The notes under the pieces: model-generated
The model's input: only the letters and a program-made list of their open reading frames with translations
Told to the model about the DNA's origin: nothing
Databases searched by the model: none
Program-made: the position numbers and the translations under genes
Part shown: one piece after another, positions 35,111 through 44,251 of the stretch
Layout: each line of letters opens with the position of its first letter
Position numbering within the stretch: the first letter of the stretch is position 1
Assembly: GCF_004345705.1 (NCBI RefSeq)
Contig: NZ_SLWV01000008.1
Coordinates: 1-64,000, forward strand
Reading direction: 5' to 3'
Source of the DNA: Marinisporobacter balticus
Lineage (GTDB): Bacteria > Bacillota > Clostridia > Peptostreptococcales > Thermotaleaceae
Length of the DNA: 64,000 bases

Positions 35111-35822
35111 ATTCCCCACACCTTTTCATTTTTTCTTCATATTGTCTTTCAGCTTCCGATTTTCTTAAATAGGTTGGGGTTAATTCATAATAATTTTGTA
35201 GTTTTTTATTTTTTGCCTTTTGTAATCCAATCTGCGCAACAGAAGAAGCCCTTGGCATTTTCACACTATTCGGTGCAAATACTGCACGTTTCTTTAGTTT
35301 TTCTATTAAATAATCTTTATTATTCTCTATGCCATCTCCTAAAAACAGAACATTTTCAGGTCTTTCTGATAATTTTTCTACTAGATTTTCTATGGATATT
35401 GCCATAGGTTCTTCTATGATATGTAAATTTTCATGATCCCATTTATATACACCTGCATATACTTGACTCCTTTTAGCATCTAAAATAGGACATATGATGC
35501 CATGGGAAAAAGCACTATTCATTGCTAATGCATCGAGTGTAGATATGCCTACAACAGGAATATTTACAGCATGCGCAAGTCCTTTTGCAGTAGCTACCCC
35601 AATACGCAGTCCTGTAAAAGAACCTGGTCCCTCTGCTACTGCAACCACATCAATATCCTGCATTGTTAATTCACAGTTCTTTAAAAGTTCTTCAATCATT
35701 GGCATTAGCTTTTGAGAATGTGTTCTCTTGTGATGGATCGTATACTCTCCAATTAATTTACCTTCATCCATCACTGCCACTGTAGCAACAATAGATGAAG
35801 TATCTAATGCTAGAATCTTCAT
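35100..35822 (-). CDS. tsaB: tRNA threonylcarbamoyladenosine biosynthesis protein TsaB
   Basis: A 240-residue partner of TsaD in t6A synthesis; it has the ASKHA fold but no full active site. It starts MKILALDTSSIVATVAVMDE and contains AEGPGSFTGLRIGVATAKGL, the family signature. Its start overlaps the tsaE stop by 4 nt (ATGA type) and its end overlaps rimI. The order tsaE-tsaB-rimI is conserved in Firmicutes. Confidence 0.95.
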   Translation of the reverse strand: MKILALDTSSIVATVAVMDEGKLIGEYTIHHKRTHSQKLMPMIEELLKNCELTMQDIDVVAVAEGPGSFTGLRIGVATAKGLAHAVNIPVVGISTLDALAMNSAFSHGIICPILDAKRSQVYAGVYKWDHENLHIIEEPMAISIENLVEKLSERPENVLFLGDGIENNKDYLIEKLKKRAVFAPNSVKMPRASSVAQIGLQKAKNKKLQNYYELTPTYLRKSEAERQYEEKMKRCGECED

Positions 35823-36274
35823 ATTTTCTTCAGCTCCTCTATGATTCCTTCAAAATGATGGTTTGTTCCAGTAATTTCTATTTTTCTCGTATTTTCATCT
35901 ATCTTTTTTATATGAATCCATAAATGTGCTTTTGGAATTAATTCTCTTATTTGCGATGCCCATTCAATCAAACATACACCTTCCCCATAAAAATATTCTT
36001 CATATCCTAAGTCTTCCATTTCTTCTATTTCACCTATTCGATATACATCAAAATGGTATAGTGGCACACGTCCCTCATACTCATGAATAATGGTAAAAGT
36101 AGGGCTTGTCACACATTCACCAACCTCTAGTCCTTTTGCAATTGCCTTTGAAATAGCCGTTTTTCCCGCGCCTAAATCGCCTGTTAAGCATACAACATCT
36201 GAAGCTTTAAGTAGTGTTCCTAGTTTATATCCTAAATCATAAGTTTTTCGTTCACTATTACTGATCATCTCCAT
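35819..36274 (-). CDS. tsaE: tRNA threonylcarbamoyladenosine biosynthesis ATPase TsaE
   Basis: A 151-residue P-loop ATPase that activates the TsaB-TsaD complex. Walker A is LTGDLGAGKTAISKAIAKGL; the family segments TSPTFTIIHEYEGRVPLYHF and LIEWASQI follow. The frame can start at a GTG (36283), but GAGG is 8 nt before the ATG at 36274, which is preferred. It is the first gene of the tsaE-tsaB-rimI operon. Confidence 0.94.
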   Translation of the reverse strand: MEMISNSERKTYDLGYKLGTLLKASDVVCLTGDLGAGKTAISKAIAKGLEVGECVTSPTFTIIHEYEGRVPLYHFDVYRIGEIEEMEDLGYEEYFYGEGVCLIEWASQIRELIPKAHLWIHIKKIDENTRKIEITGTNHHFEGIIEELKKI

Positions 36275-36363
36275 TGTTTTCACCTCTTTTTATAAAAATC
36301 ATACCATCATTATATATTTTTAAAAAAAATGCTGCAAGGGCAAAGAATCATACAATCAAAAAC

Positions 36364-36387
36364 AGAATTCTTTTTTACAAGAATTCT
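36364..36387 (-). terminator. Possible terminator after the 156-residue membrane protein gene
   Basis: AGAATTCTT and AAGAATTCT arms (9 bp, 6-nt loop) lie about 11 nt after the stop; GTTTTTG follows on the minus strand. The stem is AT-rich and therefore weak. Confidence 0.5.
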
Positions 36388-36397
36388 CTTTCAAGTG

Positions 36398-36868
36398 TTA
36401 CTGGGTAATTTTCTTTAGCCAAGTAAATTCATTCAATAAGGATATATCTTTTTTATGTCCTATGTACACAATAAACGCTAATACCCCTTCGTGAGGCAAT
36501 AAAAATAATAATCTCATCCCATTCTTAGACAATAGATGTATTAGATTCACATCAATAAATATAAACAATGATCCTTCAATTAACGTAACGATAATGCATG
36601 ATACTAAAATAGCGATGCTCCCAACAATCCATTTGACTTTCATAATCAAACAAGTATAGACAATCAAAGTGCATAATATTGCAAATGTATGTACACCAAA
36701 ATCTACATATTGCCTTATGAAATAAGTAGTAACGCCTTGCAGAATTCCTATAATAATTACTTGCCTAAGCTGCGGCTTTACTCTCATTAATAATAACCCT
36801 GCCCATACCATTAAGATAGCTTCTGGGATCGCACCAAGTATTACTATTTTTATAGGCATTATATCCAT
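36398..36868 (-). CDS. Five-helix membrane protein of unknown function
   Basis: A 156-residue integral membrane protein. About five hydrophobic segments cover nearly its whole length, starting IKIVILGAIPEAILMVWAGL. I do not recognise a named family with certainty; the layout resembles the membrane sensor halves of clostridial GHKL-type kinases, without the kinase part. GGGG precedes the start with acceptable spacing. It may be co-transcribed with a 26-codon open frame just upstream (36894-36974). Confidence 0.6.
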   Translation of the reverse strand: MDIMPIKIVILGAIPEAILMVWAGLLLMRVKPQLRQVIIIGILQGVTTYFIRQYVDFGVHTFAILCTLIVYTCLIMKVKWIVGSIAILVSCIIVTLIEGSLFIFIDVNLIHLLSKNGMRLLFLLPHEGVLAFIVYIGHKKDISLLNEFTWLKKITQ

Positions 36869-36893
36869 TCACATTTCCCCTTTTTACTCTCTA

Positions 36894-36974
36894 CTATTTC
36901 CTTTGAAAAACAATCTTTCCATCGATCCATGTATACTCTCCCTTTAACTTATTCATATTCACCATATTTTCCAT
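36894..36974 (-). CDS. Short open frame upstream of the membrane protein gene
   Basis: A 26-residue open frame (starts MENMVNMNKLKG, contains YTWIDGKIVFQRK) begins 4 nt after an AGAGGA motif and ends 25 nt before the membrane protein gene. It has no membrane segment or cysteine. It could be a small regulatory peptide, a leader, or a degraded gene start. There is no homology evidence, so it is only a candidate. Confidence 0.3.
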   Translation of the reverse strand: MENMVNMNKLKGEYTWIDGKIVFQRK

Positions 36975-37049
36975 AATTCCTCTAAATTTTTAAAGGATTA
37001 TTCTCTTACTTTATAGAACATTACTCTATATCAACTGGAGGGATTTTCT

Positions 37050-37544
37050 ATGAATAGGCGCAGTAAATTTTTAATCATTTTTCTTCTTTTAGCTTTTTTC
37101 ATACTGAATACTATTCCTATTCCTATATTAATCTTAGAAGATCTAAAAGCTTCTAAAATAATATTTGTGCATAAAGTTTCCCCTAATGACCAATTCACCA
37201 TACATTGGATGCACTCTGTAGAATTAGCCCCTTGGGAAGAGATCTTTTCTATTGATGATGATTGCAATATCATCCTAGATTCTACAAGATTCAAAGCATT
37301 TGGTGCAGGCGTTCCTGATGCTGCTGGGAAAAAAACTGTCATCAAGAATGGATGGATTTATTTTTTGAATATCGATAAAGATATGCCCAACCTTACTTAT
37401 GGTATATCAAACTTTGCAAAACATACCTTCTATTTTAAGAACAAGACTTTAAAACTTTATAATATGGTTCCAAATGATAACCCTATTAAAATATATACAA
37501 AGAAAATTTCACTTCTTTCTTATCTATACTACAAAAACATATGA
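37050..37544 (+). CDS. DUF1850 family protein
   Basis: A 164-residue exported or membrane-anchored protein with one N-terminal hydrophobic segment (FLIIFLLLAFFILNTIPIPI). The DUF1850 features are FTIHWMHSVELAPWEEIFSI and FKAFGAGVPDA. Members of this family are usually encoded beside TAXI-type TRAP transporters, and such a transporter lies right next to it (37678-40676). Here it is on the opposite strand, converging with the permease gene. GGAGGG precedes the ATG. Its biochemical role is unknown. Confidence 0.85.
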   Translation: MNRRSKFLIIFLLLAFFILNTIPIPILILEDLKASKIIFVHKVSPNDQFTIHWMHSVELAPWEEIFSIDDDCNIILDSTRFKAFGAGVPDAAGKKTVIKNGWIYFLNIDKDMPNLTYGISNFAKHTFYFKNKTLKLYNMVPNDNPIKIYTKKISLLSYLYYKNI

Positions 37545-37644
37545 TTTTATATAAATCGACAAGTTGAGTATTCAATTTATAATCATTCTTCCACGTTCTA
37601 TGAATATACAGTTTCTATTTTGTGTAAATTTTTCCTATGACCTA

Positions 37645-37677
37645 AAAATAGCTGTTTCCAAAGGAAACAGCTATTTT
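37645..37677. terminator. Bidirectional terminator between DUF1850 and TRAP permease genes
   Basis: AAAATAGCTGTTTCC and its complement form a perfect 15-bp stem with a 3-nt loop, directly after the permease stop. Confidence 0.85.
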
Positions 37678-39621
37678 CTATGCGGCAATCAAATCACTTT
37701 TTTTCCCACTCATCTTTTGAATAAAGAAAATTACTAAAAACAATGCAATCCCGATAATATCTGTTGTTGTTCCAGGCTTCATCAGTAAAATGGCTGAAGC
37801 AAACATAATGATTCTATAGATCACATTTACACGGCTAAATAAATAGCCTTCTACCGCTACCCCTAATGCAACAACCCCAACAATTGCTGTAATCGTTGCA
37901 ATCGTTATTCCTATAGGTGTTGTGTTAATTAATAACAGTGCGGGTGAATATACAAAGATATACGGAACAATAAATCCTGCTGACGCTAATTTTACTGCCT
38001 GAAAACCTGTTTTCGCTGGGTTCCCTCCTGCAATACCTGCTCCTGCAAAGGCTGCTAATGCAACAGGTGGCGTTAAATTTGCAAGCATTCCAAAGTAGAA
38101 TACGAACATATGTGATACATGATGTGGCACACCCATTTCCGCAAGTGCTGGTGCTGCCATCGTTGCTGTAATAATATATGCTGGAATAGAAGGCAATCCC
38201 ATTCCTAAAACAATACACGCGATCATCGTAAGGATTAATGTAATAAATAAATTTCCTTTTCCTAGGAATAAAATTGCACCTGCAAGTTTTAATCCAAATC
38301 CAGTAAGTGTAGCAACCCCAATGATCAATCCTACAATCGCACAAGACATAGCAACACCTAATGCAGTACGCGCGCCCTCTTCTAGTGCATCAACCATATC
38401 TTTAAAACTCATTCTTGTATCTTTCTTTAATGAACTTGCAACAATTGTTGAGAGTATAGAATAAAACGCAGCATAAATCGGTGTAAATCCTTTAATTAAT
38501 AAATATAAAAGAATAATAAGCGGAAGTAATAAATGTCCTCTTTCTTTTAATACATCCCAGACCTTTGGTAACTCTTCTTTTGGAATTCCTGTTAGCCCAT
38601 TTTTAGAAGCTCTTAAGTGAATCATTACAATCACGCCAAGATAATAAAGTAGTGCTGGAATTACTGCAGCCGCTGCAATATGAATGTATTTCATCCCTAA
38701 ATACTCTGCCATAATAAATGCTGTTGCACCCATAACGGGTGGTAAAATCTGTCCACCACAAGATGCTGTTGCTTCTACTGCTCCTGCAAATTCAGGCTCA
38801 TATCCAATCTTTTTCATCAGTGGAATGGTAAAAGCTCCTGTTGTTACAACATTTGCAACGGCACTTCCATTGATAGATCCAAGTAAACCACTAGAAATTA
38901 CTGCTACCTTTGCAGGTCCACCTTTTCCCTGTCCTGCAATCGCCATTGCCAAGTCATTAAAAAATTGTCCCATCCCTGACTTAGATAAAAATGCGCCAAA
39001 TAGTACAAATAAGAATATATACGTTGAAGATACCCCTATAGCAATACCAAAAATACCTTCTGTCGTTAAATACATATATTCAGCAATATCTTTTAGTCCA
39101 TATCCTCTATGGGCAATAAGATTGGGTAGTTTTGGTCCTATATAAGCATAAATCAAAAATAATATGGCTAAAATTGCGATCTCATTTCCAGTGATTCTTC
39201 TTCCTGCTTCTAATACCAATAGAATTGCCATAAATCCAAAAGTAACATCCGTACTGCTTGGCATTCCTGCTCGCATAACAATTCCATTATAATTCATAAC
39301 AATATATATCCCTAAAGACAATGACAGCATTGAAAAAATCCAATCGTAAATGGCTGGTTTTTTCTTGGAAGATTTTCCACTAAAAGGGTATAAAATAAAT
39401 ACCAAAGCCATCACAACCGTTGTATGCACCGCTCTATGCATCAAAGTAACCAATGGTCCGTCCCACGCTGTATACAGATGAAATATGGATAATCCAATAC
39501 ACATGATAAATACAATCATTCCAGGAATACTATTTCTGTCAAATTTTCTAAACCGAGATTCTGTATCATACTTTTCTAATAATGCTTCATGACCTAATCC
39601 TTGTTCTTGCTGGTTTGACAT
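37678..39621 (-). CDS. TRAP transporter fused permease, TAXI type
   Basis: A 647-residue membrane protein in which the small (4-helix) and large (12-helix) TRAP permease subunits are fused. Characteristic segments are AIYDWIFSMLSLSLGIYIVM near the start, GSINGSAVANVVTTGAFTIP and GQILPPVMGATAFIMAEYLG in the core, and MGLPSIPAYIITATMAAPAL followed by NLTPPVALAAFAGAGIAGGN. It uses a cation gradient to import an organic acid captured by the solute-binding protein encoded upstream. The substrate is unknown; glutamate-like or dicarboxylic compounds are possible for TAXI systems. Confidence 0.94.
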   Translation of the reverse strand: MSNQQEQGLGHEALLEKYDTESRFRKFDRNSIPGMIVFIMCIGLSIFHLYTAWDGPLVTLMHRAVHTTVVMALVFILYPFSGKSSKKKPAIYDWIFSMLSLSLGIYIVMNYNGIVMRAGMPSSTDVTFGFMAILLVLEAGRRITGNEIAILAILFLIYAYIGPKLPNLIAHRGYGLKDIAEYMYLTTEGIFGIAIGVSSTYIFLFVLFGAFLSKSGMGQFFNDLAMAIAGQGKGGPAKVAVISSGLLGSINGSAVANVVTTGAFTIPLMKKIGYEPEFAGAVEATASCGGQILPPVMGATAFIMAEYLGMKYIHIAAAAVIPALLYYLGVIVMIHLRASKNGLTGIPKEELPKVWDVLKERGHLLLPLIILLYLLIKGFTPIYAAFYSILSTIVASSLKKDTRMSFKDMVDALEEGARTALGVAMSCAIVGLIIGVATLTGFGLKLAGAILFLGKGNLFITLILTMIACIVLGMGLPSIPAYIITATMAAPALAEMGVPHHVSHMFVFYFGMLANLTPPVALAAFAGAGIAGGNPAKTGFQAVKLASAGFIVPYIFVYSPALLLINTTPIGITIATITAIVGVVALGVAVEGYLFSRVNVIYRIIMFASAILLMKPGTTTDIIGIALFLVIFFIQKMSGKKSDLIAA

Positions 39622-39654
39622 TTTATCACCTCTCCTTTTTGTCTGATCTAGAAA

Positions 39655-39673
39655 AGGGCATTTATAATGCCCT
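39655..39673 (-). terminator. Intercistronic hairpin between TAXI protein and permease
   Basis: AGGGCAT and ATGCCCT arms (7 bp, 5-nt loop) followed by TTTTC lie between the binding-protein stop and the permease start. This may be a leaky terminator that keeps binding protein in excess over permease. Confidence 0.55.
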
Positions 39674-39689
39674 CTCTTTGTATTTTGTC

Positions 39690-40676
39690 TTATTTTCCTT
39701 GCTCTGCAAAGTATTTTTCTGCTCCTGGATGTAGTGGAATAGGCATTCCTACTCTTGCTTTATCTAAACTGATTTGCTTTCCTGATGCATGGGTATTTCC
39801 AAGTGCATCTAAGTTTTCAAAGATTGTCTTTGTCATATTATAAACTAAATCTTCACTAGTATCTTTATTTGTGATCAGTATAGTCGTTACTGCTGCTGTT
39901 TGTACATCTTCCTGATCATCATACATTCCTGCTGGAATAAATTCTGATGAATAGAAAGGAAAATCTTTTGCCAATTTTTCTACTGCTTCTTTTCTAATTG
40001 GAACAATTTTTACATCCTTTGTTGTTACGATATCCATAATGGCTGCATTTGGAATTCCTGATGTTAAAAATGCCGCATCAATTGCACCATTCTTTAATTG
40101 TTCAATCCCCTCTGCATAGGATAAGAAATCTTCTTCAATATCATCATAAGTAATACCATGTGCTGCTAAAATTTGACGCGCATTTACTTCTGTACCACTA
40201 CCAGGAGCGCCTACACCTACTTTTTTTCCTTTTAAATCTGTAATCTCGTTAATGTTTTTATCTTTTAATGTAACCACCTGTACAAAATTAGGATATAATG
40301 ATGCTACGCCTCTTAAATTTTCAACTTTGCCTTTCTCTTTAAATACTTCTGTTCCAGTATAAGCATAGCTAACAACATCATTCATAGCGAAAGCAAGGTC
40401 TGCTTTTTTCTGCCCCACAAGGGTTGCATTTACTGCTGATGCTCCTGTTGATTGTACAGATGCATTCACATTTTCAACTTTCTCATTCAGTAAGTTTGAT
40501 ATGGTTCCGCCTAGCGCAAAGTATGCGCCTGAACTTCCACCTGTAGCAATTGTAACAAACGCTTTCTCTGCAGGTTTATCTTCTGATGCAGCTTGCTCTG
40601 AAGAATTTGAACATCCTACAGCAAAAACACTCAGTACTAACATAAGTGCTAAAAGTATAGATAATTTTCTTTTCAT
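39690..40676 (-). CDS. TAXI family TRAP transporter solute-binding lipoprotein
   Basis: A 328-residue extracytoplasmic binding protein. The N-terminus (MKRKLSILLALMLVLSVFAV) is a lipoprotein signal with the lipobox FAVGC, so the mature protein starts at the Cys and is lipid-anchored. The TAXI hallmark FVTIATGGSSGAYFALGGTI follows, then KVGVGAPGSGTEVNARQILA and DAAFLTSGIPNAAIMD. The open frame extends to 40697, but GAGGGGG before 40676 and the lipoprotein signal fix the start. It is the first gene of the transporter operon, downstream of a two-component system. Confidence 0.95.
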   Translation of the reverse strand: MKRKLSILLALMLVLSVFAVGCSNSSEQAASEDKPAEKAFVTIATGGSSGAYFALGGTISNLLNEKVENVNASVQSTGASAVNATLVGQKKADLAFAMNDVVSYAYTGTEVFKEKGKVENLRGVASLYPNFVQVVTLKDKNINEITDLKGKKVGVGAPGSGTEVNARQILAAHGITYDDIEEDFLSYAEGIEQLKNGAIDAAFLTSGIPNAAIMDIVTTKDVKIVPIRKEAVEKLAKDFPFYSSEFIPAGMYDDQEDVQTAAVTTILITNKDTSEDLVYNMTKTIFENLDALGNTHASGKQISLDKARVGMPIPLHPGAEKYFAEQGK

Positions 40677-40796
40677 GATAACGTTCCCCCTCATCATATC
40701 TTTTAACTAAATTATATGATGATTTGGAATAGATTAAAATCCATTTACATTTTGTTGCACTATTTTCAAATAACATGCATTCATGCTCATCCTACT

Positions 40797-41540
40797 TCAC
40801 ATGCCTACGATTCTTTTAAACTTCTTTAGATAATTTCTACTTACAGGTATTTCTATATCTGGTTTCCCTTTGATCTTCACTTTAAAAGTATAGTTAAACC
40901 AAGGAATGATCTCATCGATAAAGTCAATATTTACGATATAACTTTTATGGGTGCGAATAAATCTTTTCTTTTTAAATCTTTCTTCTAATTCTTTCAACGA
41001 ATAATTGCAACCATACACTTCATCCCTTGCATAAACGCTTATCCCCTGATTGGTTGATTCTATATATAAAATCTCTCCTATATCTATAAGAATAAAACGA
41101 TTATTTTGAGATACACATAACTTGTGAAAATCCATTTCTTGCGTTTCTATCGTTTCTTTATGTCCATTATTTTTTTGCTTATCAATTCTATCAATTGCAA
41201 GCTTTAGTCGGTCCTCTGAAAAAGGCTTTACCATATAATCTGCCACATTAATTTCAAACCCTTGGATGGCATATTCATTGTAAGCTGTTGCCAATATCAC
41301 ATAAGGCGGATTCTTCAGATCCAATATTTTTCGTGCTAAAAGCAACCCATTCATATTCTGAAGCTGAATATCCAAAAACACAAGATTAGGCTCTAATGCT
41401 TCTACTAATTCCATTACTTCTTGCCCGTCTCCTGTTTCACCAACAATTTGAATATGATCACGTTTTCCTAAAAAATATTTCAACTCATCTCGAATATATT
41501 TTTCATCATCCACAATGAAAACCTTAAGCACTTTGACCAC
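40797..41540 (-). CDS. LytTR-family response regulator
   Basis: A 247-residue response regulator: receiver domain in residues 1-120 (KVFIVDDEKYIRDELKYFLG with the acidic pair; phospho-acceptor Asp in PNLVFLDIQLQNMNGLLLAR) and LytTR DNA-binding domain in residues about 140-247 (ILYIESTNQGISVY, RTHKSYIVNIDFIDEI, PVSRNYLKKFKRIV). A GTG start at 41540 nearly touches GAGGAG; a second GTG at 41531 is a possible alternative. It overlaps the kinase gene by 17 nt. The likely target is the TAXI transporter operon immediately downstream. Confidence 0.93.
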   Translation of the reverse strand: MVKVLKVFIVDDEKYIRDELKYFLGKRDHIQIVGETGDGQEVMELVEALEPNLVFLDIQLQNMNGLLLARKILDLKNPPYVILATAYNEYAIQGFEINVADYMVKPFSEDRLKLAIDRIDKQKNNGHKETIETQEMDFHKLCVSQNNRFILIDIGEILYIESTNQGISVYARDEVYGCNYSLKELEERFKKKRFIRTHKSYIVNIDFIDEIIPWFNYTFKVKIKGKPDIEIPVSRNYLKKFKRIVGM

Positions 41541-43254
41541 GCTCCTCGATATGGGTTATAATAGGGATTCTTAAAAGTATCGAAGTTCCTTCTCCTATTT
41601 TACTATCAATTTGTAAGCCATACAGTTCTCCAAACATGCCCTTTAATCTTTCATTTACATTGTTTATACCGAGAGAATCTTTGTGTATATTATCCTCACC
41701 CATTAATCTTACAAGTTTTTCTTCTTTTATCCCTACACCATCATCTTCAATATGAATGATTACTTCGTTTTTTTGTTTGATCCCAATAATTTTTACCATT
41801 CCACCATTCTTCTTTGGAAGCAAGCCATGTTTTATCGCATTTTCTACAAGGGGTTGCAGGGTTAGTGGTGGAAGCATACAATTTATATTTTTCTCTATTT
41901 CGTAAATCACCTCTAATTTATCTTCAAATCTAGCTTTTTCTATTTCTACATAGGATCTTACATGATTGAGTTCCTCTTCTAATTCTACAAGTTCTTTGTT
42001 CATATTCAAATTTTTTCTGAAGGTATTACTAAGATGCGTGATCAGACTTCTTGCTTTTTTAGGATTGATTCTACAAAGTGATCCAATCACTGTCAGAGAA
42101 TTAAATAAAAAATGCGGATTAATCTGCGCCTGTAATGCTTTTAATTCTGCCGTTGCCAACAATTTTGAACGATGCTCTAATTTTCCTATAGTCAATTGGG
42201 TAGAAAATAGTTTTGCCAGTCCACTTGATAACTCCACATCAATAGATGTAATGGCATTAGGGATACCCTTATATAGTTTAAAAGTTCCAATCACTTCCTC
42301 GTTTTCCTTTAAAGGAAACATGACCACCGACTCAAGGGGACAATTTTTATCCTTATATTCACACCTTATCTCAGTACAACGTTCTAAAATGACAGGTTCT
42401 CCGGTTTTTAGCACTTTATTTGTAATATCTGTTACAATGGGTTTTCCTATCTCATGTCGCACTGTCCCAACTCCAGCGTGTGCCACAATCTTTTCTCGGT
42501 CTGTAAAACTTACTGCATTATATTCTGTCATATCACACACAATTTCTGCTACCTTTTGAATTTCTTTAGCCCCAAGTCCTTTTTTTATAAAAGGCAAAGT
42601 TTTATCTGCAATGTTTAGTGTCAATTGCGCTTGTTGTGCACCCATTTTTTCTTCTTCACTAAATATATTATCTATAATTACAAAAAGGAGTGCAAGCCCT
42701 AAAGAGTTAATGACAACCATAGGAATCCAAATGGCTTTTACAAGCATAACTGCATCTTCAAAGGGCCTTGAAAAAAGAAGAACAGAAATTTTCCTCATAC
42801 TTTCCGCGATCACTCCTGTAAGCGCTGCATACATCCACTTCTTCTTTTTGTTTTGTATGAGTTTCCCCATAAATCCCGCCATAAGTCCTTCAAACACTGT
42901 AGATATACCACAAGCAATGGTTGTAAATCCTCCAATATTAATCATCCCACGATGAACCCCTGCAATCAATCCTGCTAATAGTCCAACGAACGGTCCTCCC
43001 AAAAGGCCCCCCGTTGCAACGCCGATAATCCTTGTATTTACCAGTGCACCTTCAAATTCTATACTAAAATAAGTTCCTATAATTCCAAAAATACCGAATA
43101 CAAAGGATAAACCTAATTTATCTGATATTTTTACTGGTTTTTTTGCAACTAATTTTCGAAAAGATTTTAATCTTGATAATATAAATGCAAAAACGAATAA
43201 ATTCCCAAATTTATTTGCAAGTCCTAATATCATATTTAAAATTATAAAAATCAC
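41524..43254 (-). CDS. LytS-type sensor histidine kinase
   Basis: A 576-residue membrane kinase. Residues 1-205 form the 5TMR-LYT sensor (GVATGGLLGGPFVGLLAGLI, HRGMINIGGFTTIACGISTV), residues about 225-355 a GAF-like domain with CTEIRCEYKDKNCPL, and residues 365-570 the His_kinase and HATPase parts (LQAQINPHFLFNSLTVIGSL with the phospho-His, then PLTLQPLVENAIKHGL and DDGVGI). The start is uncertain: the GTG at 43254 touches the GGGAG motif, while the ATG at 43233 is too far from it. The sensor class is known for small carboxylates such as pyruvate in some members; the ligand here is unknown. Confidence 0.93.
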   Translation of the reverse strand: MIFIILNMILGLANKFGNLFVFAFILSRLKSFRKLVAKKPVKISDKLGLSFVFGIFGIIGTYFSIEFEGALVNTRIIGVATGGLLGGPFVGLLAGLIAGVHRGMINIGGFTTIACGISTVFEGLMAGFMGKLIQNKKKKWMYAALTGVIAESMRKISVLLFSRPFEDAVMLVKAIWIPMVVINSLGLALLFVIIDNIFSEEEKMGAQQAQLTLNIADKTLPFIKKGLGAKEIQKVAEIVCDMTEYNAVSFTDREKIVAHAGVGTVRHEIGKPIVTDITNKVLKTGEPVILERCTEIRCEYKDKNCPLESVVMFPLKENEEVIGTFKLYKGIPNAITSIDVELSSGLAKLFSTQLTIGKLEHRSKLLATAELKALQAQINPHFLFNSLTVIGSLCRINPKKARSLITHLSNTFRKNLNMNKELVELEEELNHVRSYVEIEKARFEDKLEVIYEIEKNINCMLPPLTLQPLVENAIKHGLLPKKNGGMVKIIGIKQKNEVIIHIEDDGVGIKEEKLVRLMGEDNIHKDSLGINNVNERLKGMFGELYGLQIDSKIGEGTSILLRIPIITHIEERGQSA

Positions 43255-43394
43255 TCCCTATAAGAAATTTTGAAAAATTACTATAAGTTCATTATACTGT
43301 AAATACGATCACTTTTATATCCCCTTCTAAGTATAGGTTTTTAGCTAGATCCTTTTTATCTATTAAACTATCAAATTCTTAGTTTTTTCAACAA

Positions 43395-43430
43395 AAATAA
43401 GCACTTGCTTTTGGAAGTAAGTGCTTATTT
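43395..43430 (-). terminator. Terminator downstream of the phosphatase gene
   Basis: AAATAAGCACTTGCTT pairs with its near-perfect complement (16 bp, one G-U, 4-nt loop) about 95 nt after the stop at 43524 and upstream of the kinase gene. T residues follow on the minus strand. Confidence 0.75.
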
Positions 43431-43523
43431 CTTGGTCACTAATCAACATATTTTATATTCTGCATCGATCATTTATCTATTTTTTTTTATGAAAATATTC
43501 CCTTTTGTTAAAAGCTACTATAT

Positions 43524-44174
43524 TTATGTTTCATTTGCTTTCTCTATGATTGTTATTAATTCTTCCATACGCTCCACTACATAATCTGGATCATGTTCCA
43601 TATACATAGCTCTTGGTAATGCACTCCATCCTACTGCTACCGAAAGTATTCCTGCATTTTTTGCACATAATATATCGTATGGGCTATCTCCAACCATCAT
43701 AGTCTCTTGTGGTTTGCTATTTAATGTTTTTAGTGCCAAAATGACAGGCTCAGCATCTGGCTTATGCTTGTCTGTATCATTCGCACCAACAATCGTTCCA
43801 AAATACTTCTCTAGATCAAAAAGTTTTAGTCCACGTCTAGCGGATTCGTTCAATCTTGAGGTTACAACCCCTAGTTTATATCCCTTTTTATGAAGAAATA
43901 CTAATCCTTCCTTTACACCTGTATGCATAGTAATGAAATTTTTAAAATTTAAGTTTTGAAAATCTCTATACGTCTTTATCGCTTCTTCACTACACCCAAT
44001 GCACTCTCGATCTAAGGTTATTTTCAGAATCTCTCCAAAGGTCTGAATAATTTTTTCTCTTGGAAATTCTTTATCCAAATGCTTATTATAGGTATGCTGA
44101 AAGGACTGAATAATCAACTCATTTGTATCTAATAGTGTGCCATCTAAATCAAATAGAATTGTTGTTATTCCCAT
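43524..44174 (-). CDS. ppaX: HAD-family hydrolase, PpaX-like pyrophosphatase
   Basis: A 216-residue cytoplasmic HAD phosphatase. Motif I is TILFDLDGTLLDTNELI, motif II GVVTSR, motif III Lys in HKPDAEPVI, and motif IV MVGDSPYDILCAKNAG. The length and the start FDLDGTLLDTNELIIQSFQH match PpaX, which hydrolyses pyrophosphate released by HPr kinase/phosphorylase; phosphoglycolate phosphatase is the main alternative. The usual partner genes (hprK, lgt) are not adjacent here. Confidence 0.8.
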   Translation of the reverse strand: MGITTILFDLDGTLLDTNELIIQSFQHTYNKHLDKEFPREKIIQTFGEILKITLDRECIGCSEEAIKTYRDFQNLNFKNFITMHTGVKEGLVFLHKKGYKLGVVTSRLNESARRGLKLFDLEKYFGTIVGANDTDKHKPDAEPVILALKTLNSKPQETMMVGDSPYDILCAKNAGILSVAVGWSALPRAMYMEHDPDYVVERMEELITIIEKANET

Positions 44175-44251
44175 AACTTTCTCCCCTCTTTTTATATAGC
44201 TGAAAGATCTATACTCTTGATTTAAAGGTATCCTAAATATTATCTTATCCC

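Noticed and set aside
37925..38344. Cys-rich minus-strand frame inside the TRAP permease
   Set aside because: It is a frame-shifted shadow of the permease with no independent evidence.
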